DNA of 45,290 bases from an uncultured Clostridia bacterium (lineage in GTDB: Bacteria > Bacillota > Clostridia > Lutisporales > Lutisporaceae). Each line of letters opens with the position of its first letter. Within the stretch, counting starts at the first letter, position 1. Both the position numbers and the translations under genes were made by a program. Of this stretch, positions 39,504 to 45,290 are shown in pieces. A model generated the notes under the pieces. That model was not told where the DNA came from, searched no databases, and was given only the letters and a program-made list of their open reading frames with translations. The stretch spans positions 1-45,290 of the forward strand of contig CALGKJ010000196.1 of assembly GCA_937930535.1 (NCBI GenBank), in the 5' to 3' direction.

Positions 39504-41918
39504 TTGGTTAGTAAAAGTGAAATTTTTCCTTACAGAAGATTAAAAACGACCTTTGATAGTGAGACAATTACAGGCTCGGTAAATAAGCTCCCAAAGCTGA
39601 AAGAAATATTCAACCTTGCAAGCGTGAAACAGTACGGAGCCTTCAGCATAATAGGATTCTTGCTGGGACGAGCTGTGGTACTCAATACCCTTAGTCCCTT
39701 TGGGCTGGCTTTTCTCTCTGTCTCGATACTCCATGAGCTTAATATGTCCCTTGCGGCAGTAAGCGTACTCTTGGGAGTTATAAGCATTATGCAGAAGGAA
39801 ATACTGCTTAAATATATTCTATCTACAGTACTGCTTGTAGTGCTTTATGTTGCCACAAGCAAATTCAGGATAAATAAAAAGCTTATGATATCTATATTGG
39901 CAGCCATATCAAATGCTGTAGCCGGTTATTTCATATTCTATATAAAAGACTATTTTATGTATGACCTTTTAATGGTACTTATTGAGTCAGTGCTTATAGG
40001 CGTATTTATATACGTATATGATAATGCCATTCCAGTAGTTAAAAATATTCATAAAAGAAAAATACTATCCAGCGAAGAAATTGTATCCATGTGCATACTT
40101 GCAGCCTTCTGCTTTGTAGGCGCAGACTTTAAGCTATTAACACTATCCATAAAAAACATAAGCATTATACTGCTGGTTATGATATTTTCCTATACAGGCA
40201 GTGTGGGAACAGGAGCGGCACTAGGTATAATACTAGGCTTGATACAATCCCTTTCAGGCTCTATACTTCCAGCGGCAGTAGGCGTATACGGACTATGCGG
40301 CTTAGTATGCGGAATCTTGAAAAACCTAGGCAAGGCGGCATGTCCTTTGGGCTTCATAATTGGCAATGCACTTATGACCTTTTACATTAACGGATCAACA
40401 GAGGTATTAATCAGGTTTTACGAAATTATAGCAGCAGCAGCAATTTTTATGATAATGCCCCAGGGATTTTTTCAAAACACCTTTTTCTTTAAGACAGTAT
40501 TCTCTGCTGATTACACAAGGGAAAAAACCTTCAATAAAAGACTGAAGGATCACACCAAGGACAAACTGAAGGAAATATCCGAGGTATTTAACGAGCTGGC
40601 TGTAACCCTAAAGGAAAGCGTAAAAGACAATGAGTACTTTTCACAATATGATGCGGCAAACATTATAGATCAGGTGGTAAACAAATGCTGTACAAGCTGC
40701 GGTATGTGTACTACCTGCTGGAAAAGAAATTTCTATAAGACCTATCAGCAGCTTTTCAGTATGCTTTCGACTATAGAAAACGAGGGAGAAACTGATATGA
40801 AGACTTTATGTAAAGGTATCAACGACAGATGCATGAAGCCCATAGATGTAGCTACGAGCCTTAAGCATAACTATGATATTTACAGAAACACCCTGAACTG
40901 GAAGAAAAAAATAAATGAAGGCAGACTGGTAGTATGTGATCAATTGAGAGAGGTGTCATCAGTAGTGTCAAATCTGGCTTTGCAAGTAAATACGGACATA
41001 AACTTTAATAGAGATGTAGAGGAGCTTATACTGGTTGCCCTTGACAGTGAAAGCATTGCAGTTGAAGATGTAGTAGTTGCTCAGACCGGAGGCTTTTACG
41101 AAATAGACATAAAGCTGCCTGCCTGTGGAGGCAAGAGGGAATGCATCAAGGATATAATACCTATAGTAAACAGAGTGGTTGGTAAAAAGTTTTCGAAAAA
41201 CAGCACCCTATGCAGCTTAAGTCAGAACAATACTTGCAGCATCAAGCTTAAGGAAGCACAGAAATATCAGGTAGCTACAGGCTTGGCAAAAGCAAACAAA
41301 TCGGGAGCAGTCTCAGGTGACAACTATTCCTTTGCCGAGCTGAGAGATGGAAAATTCATGGTAGCACTAAGCGACGGCATGGGAACAGGGCATAAAGCAG
41401 AGGTTGAAAGCAATACCACCATAAGACTTCTGGAAAAGTTTTTATATGCAGGCTTTGACAAGGATGTGGCAGTAAAAACAATAAACTCCCTGCTGCTGAT
41501 GAAGTCAAATGAGGAAAGCTATGCAACCATTGATATGACAGTAATAAATCAATACAATGGCGAAGTGGAATTTGTAAAGGTGGGAGCTGTATCTACCTTT
41601 ATAAAGCATCAGGATGGAATTGATATTATAAAAGTAGGATCGCTTCCGGTGGGTATACTTAATACAATAGAAATGGAATACATAAGACGAAAGCTTACGG
41701 ATGGAGAATTTATCATCATGGTATCAGACGGAATATTGGACTCAAACAAGGAGGAAATAGATAAGGAACAATGGCTGGCAGATATGATTCAAGATATAAA
41801 CACCAGAAATCCACAGAAAATGGCAGACGATATACTCAAAAAATGTCTTGAATATACTGGCGGATATGCAGGTGACGATATGACCGTAATGGTAGCAAAA
41901 ATATGGGAAACAATATAA
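39504..41918 (+). CDS. spoIIE: SpoIIE, stage II sporulation phosphatase
   Basis: SpoIIE dephosphorylates SpoIIAA-P at the polar septum to switch on sigma-F in the forespore, and helps place the septum with FtsZ. The protein (about 804 residues) has an N-terminal block of about ten membrane helices (55-340), a central regulatory region with a Cys cluster (KCCTSCGMCTTCWKR), and a C-terminal PP2C phosphatase. Phosphatase motifs are MVALSDGMGTGHKA, EESYATIDMTVIN, IMVSDGILDSN and AGDDMTVMVAKIW. I favour TTG 39504, five bases after GGGTGGTGG; GTG 39492 is the longest reading. The next gene's signals overlap its terminator. Confidence 0.96.
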   Translation: MVSKSEIFPYRRLKTTFDSETITGSVNKLPKLKEIFNLASVKQYGAFSIIGFLLGRAVVLNTLSPFGLAFLSVSILHELNMSLAAVSVLLGVISIMQKEILLKYILSTVLLVVLYVATSKFRINKKLMISILAAISNAVAGYFIFYIKDYFMYDLLMVLIESVLIGVFIYVYDNAIPVVKNIHKRKILSSEEIVSMCILAAFCFVGADFKLLTLSIKNISIILLVMIFSYTGSVGTGAALGIILGLIQSLSGSILPAAVGVYGLCGLVCGILKNLGKAACPLGFIIGNALMTFYINGSTEVLIRFYEIIAAAAIFMIMPQGFFQNTFFFKTVFSADYTREKTFNKRLKDHTKDKLKEISEVFNELAVTLKESVKDNEYFSQYDAANIIDQVVNKCCTSCGMCTTCWKRNFYKTYQQLFSMLSTIENEGETDMKTLCKGINDRCMKPIDVATSLKHNYDIYRNTLNWKKKINEGRLVVCDQLREVSSVVSNLALQVNTDINFNRDVEELILVALDSESIAVEDVVVAQTGGFYEIDIKLPACGGKRECIKDIIPIVNRVVGKKFSKNSTLCSLSQNNTCSIKLKEAQKYQVATGLAKANKSGAVSGDNYSFAELRDGKFMVALSDGMGTGHKAEVESNTTIRLLEKFLYAGFDKDVAVKTINSLLLMKSNEESYATIDMTVINQYNGEVEFVKVGAVSTFIKHQDGIDIIKVGSLPVGILNTIEMEYIRRKLTDGEFIIMVSDGILDSNKEEIDKEQWLADMIQDINTRNPQKMADDILKKCLEYTGGYAGDDMTVMVAKIWETI

Positions 41919-41931
41919 CTTTTTGAATAAC

Positions 41932-41996
41932 AACCTTCCTGATTGTCAATAATTTGTAAAAGGAGTACTAGATTATTGACGTTAGGGAGGTTTTTT
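41932..41996 (+). promoter_or_regulatory. Long hairpin joining the spoIIE terminator with the next gene's ribosome binding site
   Basis: The left arm 41932-41953 (AACCTTCCTGATTGTCAATA...) pairs with the right arm 41972-41992 over 21 pairs with one bulged T and three G-U wobbles. The right arm ends GGGAGG and runs straight into TTTTTT, then ATATG. The same bases are therefore both a classic terminator (stem plus T run) and the ribosome binding site plus spacer of the VWA gene, which would be masked when the hairpin forms. Confidence 0.8.
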
Positions 41997-41998
41997 AT

Positions 41999-42754
41999 AT
42001 GAGTGTACGAAATAATAATGGCGAGATAAAGCAAATAATAGTTATTACAGACGGCAAGTCAAATATAGGGGTAAACCCTGTAGAAGCGGCGGCAAAAGCC
42101 TTCAAAACAGGTATAGTTGTCAGCTCTATAGCCATAATTGATAAGGATAATATGGGTGATGAAAAGGATATTGAGGAGGTTGAGGGCATCGCAAAAGCAG
42201 GAGGAGGACTGTGTGAATATACTCATCTGGAAAATCTGGGAGCCACTATGCAGCTTATGACCCAAAAGACAGCACAAAAAACCATTGAGCAGATAGTAAG
42301 CAGACAGCTTAAATCAATAGTGGGCGTAGACATGAACAACCTGGAGCCTCAATCCAGATTTAAGATAGTTGATTTTATTGAAAAATACGGAGACAGCATA
42401 AACCTTAAATGTATTATTGCACTAGACACAAGCGGCAGTATGAAATACAAGCTGAATACAGCAAAAAACAGCCTGTACGATTTGCTGGCAAACCTCCAAT
42501 GCAGAAAGGGACAAAGCAGTATCGCCGTAATCAGCTATCCCGGAAACAAAAATGAGCTATGCAGTACCATATGCAGCTTTACCGACAATATTGATATTCT
42601 AAAAAGCAAGGTAGAGGATATAAAATCGGGAGGAGGAACACCAACCGGACCTGCTATAGAAATGGCGTGTGAGCTTATGCTTACTGAAAGATATGAGCTG
42701 CTTGATATGGGGGTTAAAGAGCTTCCAAATGAAATAGAAAGATACTATGTTTAG
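41999..42754 (+). CDS. yabS: YabS-like protein with two VWA half-domains in swapped order
   Basis: This 251-residue protein lies at the yabS position. The first part (about 10-85: KQIIVITDGKSNIGVNPVEAAAKAFKTGIVVSSIAI, then IAKAGGGLCEYTHLENL) resembles the second half of a von Willebrand A domain. The second part (about 138-225: IIALDTSGSMKYKLNTAKNSL, IAVISYPGN, GGGTPTGPAIEMACELML) is the first half, with the MIDAS DTSGSM and the metal-binding Thr in TPTG. A canonical VWA has these in the opposite order. It overlaps the kinase gene by 8 bp, so the two are coupled and may work together, possibly as kinase and substrate; this is inference. Confidence 0.88.
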   Translation: MSVRNNNGEIKQIIVITDGKSNIGVNPVEAAAKAFKTGIVVSSIAIIDKDNMGDEKDIEEVEGIAKAGGGLCEYTHLENLGATMQLMTQKTAQKTIEQIVSRQLKSIVGVDMNNLEPQSRFKIVDFIEKYGDSINLKCIIALDTSGSMKYKLNTAKNSLYDLLANLQCRKGQSSIAVISYPGNKNELCSTICSFTDNIDILKSKVEDIKSGGGTPTGPAIEMACELMLTERYELLDMGVKELPNEIERYYV

Positions 42755-43622
42755 TAATAAATATGATAGAGTAGCTGGAAAATGGACTAATAAAAACTAC
42801 CAGCTTCTAAAAAAGCTGGGATCCGGCGGTATAGGGGAAATATATCTGGTGCAAAGCTTGGATAATCAGACGTACGCTATGAAAATAAGCACTGATATTG
42901 TAAGCATCACCAAGGAATATAATTACCTTAAAAAATTTCAATACAAAGGAGTTTTGCCAAAGGTTTTTGAGCTGGATGATTTTGAATGGAAAGGAACCTT
43001 GTACCATTACTTTACTATGGAATATATACAAGGCTATACCCTAAAACACGCACTAAAAAAGAATATGCTTTCCCTTAATGCAAAAATAAGCCTGATATGC
43101 CTTTTAACCAAAATAATAAAGCTTATAAATGATGCAGGATATATATATTCAGATCTTAAGTATGAAAATGTTATGATAGACAAAAAGAATGGTCTGGTAC
43201 GGTTGATAGATATGGGAAGCATAACAGAGTTGGGAAGCACAGTAAAGGAGTTTACTCCCATGTATGACAGAATGTGCTGGGGCAAGGGTAACAGAGCTGC
43301 AGATAAAGCATACCAGCTTTTTACCCTTGCAATGCTTTTATTATCCCTGCTTTTAGGCAGCAGCTTTGATCCTCACAGTGACAAGCTGGAGGTGCTGCTT
43401 GCAAGACTAAAGAAGCTAAAGCTTCCCGAAAGAGTTTATGAAGCAATAGATGACAGCATCCAAGGACAAATAGACAACTGTGATGTTTTTTATACCCAGA
43501 TATCATATCAGGGAAGCAGATACTATAACCATAATAGAAGATTGAATACAGCATTAAATATTATAATAGTCGTTTTAGTATTGGCTTTGGCACTCTTAGG
43601 AACGGTTTTTGCCTGTAGATAG
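42747..43622 (+). CDS. yabT: YabT-like membrane-anchored Ser/Thr kinase
   Basis: This is a Hanks-type kinase of 291 residues with glycine loop KLGSGGIGEIYLV (24-36), ATP-binding Lys46 (YAMKIS), catalytic loop YSDLKYENV (Asp136, Lys138, Asn141; the usual His-Arg is Tyr-Ser) and DMG (Asp155) for DFG. The activation segment and lower lobe are short. A single membrane helix near the C-terminus (ALNIIIVVLVLALALLGTVFA) anchors it, with only two residues beyond, and there is no extracellular sensor. Bacillus YabT is a septum-localised, DNA-activated sporulation kinase that phosphorylates RecA; the locus and architecture match. It overlaps the VWA gene, its ATG lying inside the end of yabS. Confidence 0.92.
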   Translation: MFSNKYDRVAGKWTNKNYQLLKKLGSGGIGEIYLVQSLDNQTYAMKISTDIVSITKEYNYLKKFQYKGVLPKVFELDDFEWKGTLYHYFTMEYIQGYTLKHALKKNMLSLNAKISLICLLTKIIKLINDAGYIYSDLKYENVMIDKKNGLVRLIDMGSITELGSTVKEFTPMYDRMCWGKGNRAADKAYQLFTLAMLLLSLLLGSSFDPHSDKLEVLLARLKKLKLPERVYEAIDDSIQGQIDNCDVFYTQISYQGSRYYNHNRRLNTALNIIIVVLVLALALLGTVFACR

Positions 43623-43705
43623 CAGGTGAAAATCGTTTTATGCATGTTGACAAGTGGCGTTAATAGCATTAAAGTATATTTTAAATGGTTCAATGGGGTG
43701 TTGTT

Positions 43706-45103
43706 ATGAATAGTCTGCTGGATATAGTAAAAAATACAATTTCCAAACACAAATTAATCAGCTACGGTGCTTCCCTGGTAATAGGAGTATCTGGCGGAGC
43801 TGATTCGCTATGTTTGCTGCATGTGATCAAATCCATAAGAAATGAATGGGGACTGAAGCTATACGCCGTACATTTGAATCACATGTTTCGTGGAGCAGAG
43901 GCAGAGGAGGACGCCTTGTTTGTCAGACAGATATGCAAGGAATGGGATATACCCGCTTTTATCGAGACCTTTGATGTACCTGCCTATATAAAGCAGACAG
44001 GACTTTCACCAGAGGAAGCTGGCAGAGAAATAAGGTACAGGCTGTTTGAGGAAGTGCGCCAAAAAGTCGGTGCTGACAAAATAGCAGTAGCACAAAATCT
44101 GAATGATAATGTAGAAACAGTGCTTATGAGGTTTCTGAGAGGAACAGGCATCGAAGGCTTAAAAGGCATCGAAGCCGCCAGAGACAATATTATAAGACCA
44201 CTGCTGGAAGTAGAACGAAGCAAAATAGAAGACTACTGCAATCAAAACCAGCTTTTACCAAGAATAGACAAAACCAACCTTCAAACAATATATTCAAGAA
44301 ATAAGATCCGTCTGGAGCTTATTCCATATATAAAGCAGAATTTTAATCCAAGCATAGAAAATGCTATGACCAGACTTTCCAGTATTGTAAAGGACGAAAA
44401 CGACTATCTGGAGACTCAGGCAGAACATTATTTCAGCAAGGCTGCAGCAATCGGCAGTGAAAAGATCAGCTACAATATTAATGATATAGAAAATTGTCAT
44501 ACAGCCATAAAAAGAAGAATCATTCGCTTGGGAATACTAAGACTTACAGGCTCATTAAGAGGCTATGACAGCAAAAACATTGAGCTGGTATTGGACTTGA
44601 TAGGAAAAAAAACCGGATCTGCCATAGAGCTACCAAAAAATATTAAGGCATATATTTCATATAATCAACTAATATTGACAAAAAATGTTGAGAAGGTCAA
44701 CAAGAAGTGTTATTATAATTTAATATACGATTTTTGTACTGCTTTGTCCGATTATGGCTATAACGTTTTAGTACAAAAGAAACAGCTTGGCGAGGTAAGC
44801 TTTGATAACAGAGAATTACATACAATTTATATCGACGAAGCTAAAATAAAAAACCAACTAATTCTAAGAACTCGTCAGCAGGGAGACATTTTTTCACCCA
44901 TAGGCATGTCTGGCAGCAAAAAGCTCAAGGATTATTTCATAGATGAAAAGATACCCAAGGACATGAGAGATCAGATGCTTGTTGTAGCAGACGGCAGTGA
45001 TATTGTATGGGTAGTTGGAAAAAGAATAAGCGAAAAGTATAAAATAACTTCAAATACGAAAGATATATTAATGATAAGTATTACAAAATCCCCTGGTTTA
45101 TAA
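43706..45103 (+). CDS. tilS: TilS, tRNA(Ile)-lysidine synthase
   Basis: TilS attaches lysine to C34 of the CAT-anticodon tRNA-Ile so it reads AUA. The PP-loop ATPase domain starts LVIGVSGGADSLCLLHVI and continues with YAVHLNHMFRGAEAEEDALFV and AVAQNLNDNVETVLMRFLRGTGIEGLKGI. The substrate-binding domain and a C-terminal TilS_C domain (LILRTRQQGDIFSPIGMSGSKKLKDYFIDEKIP) are complete, giving 465 residues. I use ATG 43706 after GGGGTG rather than ATG 43685. One of the tRNAs at 22.3 kb (CAT, non-initiator) may be its substrate. Confidence 0.96.
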   Translation: MNSLLDIVKNTISKHKLISYGASLVIGVSGGADSLCLLHVIKSIRNEWGLKLYAVHLNHMFRGAEAEEDALFVRQICKEWDIPAFIETFDVPAYIKQTGLSPEEAGREIRYRLFEEVRQKVGADKIAVAQNLNDNVETVLMRFLRGTGIEGLKGIEAARDNIIRPLLEVERSKIEDYCNQNQLLPRIDKTNLQTIYSRNKIRLELIPYIKQNFNPSIENAMTRLSSIVKDENDYLETQAEHYFSKAAAIGSEKISYNINDIENCHTAIKRRIIRLGILRLTGSLRGYDSKNIELVLDLIGKKTGSAIELPKNIKAYISYNQLILTKNVEKVNKKCYYNLIYDFCTALSDYGYNVLVQKKQLGEVSFDNRELHTIYIDEAKIKNQLILRTRQQGDIFSPIGMSGSKKLKDYFIDEKIPKDMRDQMLVVADGSDIVWVVGKRISEKYKITSNTKDILMISITKSPGL

Positions 45104-45172
45104 ATCCTTCATATATGATAATTAACGCTTGCTAAACCAATTGAAATATGTGATATCTTACATTAGATATAG

Positions 45173-45220
45173 AGAGAGAAACAACTTCAAAATTAAATAT
45201 ATCCAGTTGTTTCACTATAA
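45173..45220. repeat. Hairpin 1 copy of the dispersed repeat before hpt
   Basis: GAGAGAAACAACTTCAAAAT and then CCAGTTGTTTCACTATAA reproduce hairpin 1 with its loop; hairpin 2 is absent. Confidence 0.85.
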
Positions 45221-45273
45221 TTGCAATAAAAACAACAATAATTGAATAGTAATAATATAAGGGGGACAAAAGA

Positions 45274-45290
45274 ATGCATAATGATATCGA
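45274..45290 (+). CDS. hpt: Start of a gene cut by the window edge, probably hpt
   Basis: GGGGGAC lies correctly before ATG 45274, and the frame reads MHNDI to the end of the window. Hypoxanthine phosphoribosyltransferase follows tilS in most Firmicutes and often starts with a similar Met-x-x-Asp-Ile. The name rests on synteny only. Confidence 0.5.

Overview
The window is low-GC, sporulating Firmicute DNA, most likely from an anaerobic member of the class Clostridia. Two lines of evidence support this. The spore-development genes (spoVG, spoVT, spoVB-like, yabP, yabQ, spoIIE) follow the order spoVG-glmU-prs-pth-mfd-spoVT-spoVB-yabN-HU/yabO-yabP-yabQ-divIC-yabR ... spoIIE-yabS-yabT-tilS-hpt known from Bacillus and Clostridia. 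In addition, a de novo NAD operon (nadABC) lies between spoVG and glmU. The species cannot be named from the sequence.

Layout: (1) 1-6160: purR, spoVG, a Met/Cys/Tyr-rich putative spore-coat protein, then nadA-nadB-nadC ending in a run of three hairpins. (2) 6.3-22.1 kb: the housekeeping and sporulation block from glmU to a ppx/gppA-type phosphatase, almost all on the + strand. (3) 22.1-22.4 kb: three tRNA genes (Leu-TAA, initiator fMet-CAT, elongator-type CAT). (4) 22.4-23.4 kb: debris, including a 5'-truncated MABP-repeat gene on the - strand and a 38-bp near-perfect palindrome. (5) 23.4-38.6 kb: a ten-gene + strand biosynthetic gene cluster. (6) 38.6-39.5 kb: an orphan YefM-type antitoxin and an AT-rich spacer. 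(7) 39.5-45.3 kb: the conserved block resumes with spoIIE, yabS-like, yabT-like kinase, tilS and the first codons of probable hpt.

The cluster is the accessory element. It encodes a ketosynthase-carrier-condensation protein with no acyltransferase, whose KS has Gln in place of the first catalytic His. Next come an adenylation-carrier protein whose substrate pocket lacks the usual Asp, an alpha/beta hydrolase with a Cys in the nucleophile elbow, a HemN/HemW-like radical SAM protein, a methyltransferase, an extended SDR and a HAD hydrolase. After a 245-bp MITE-like insertion come a DHQ-synthase-II-like cyclase and a DhnA-type aldolase (the GriH/GriI pair that makes 3-amino-4-hydroxybenzoate) and a DsrE-like protein. 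My inference is a small aryl-amide or benzoxazole-type metabolite. The aldolase and cyclase would make the aminohydroxybenzoate, the A-PCP protein would load it, the KS0-ACP-C protein would acylate its amine without chain elongation, the Cys hydrolase would release it, and the remaining enzymes would tailor it.

Two families of structured repeats run through the intergenic DNA. One is a module with a 102-bp period built of two hairpins, seen at about eight places in intact or decayed form. The other is a single 245-bp inverted-repeat element with a 10-bp target duplication. Several intergenic hairpins are unusually long and perfect. One fuses the end of spoIIE with the ribosome binding site of the next gene.
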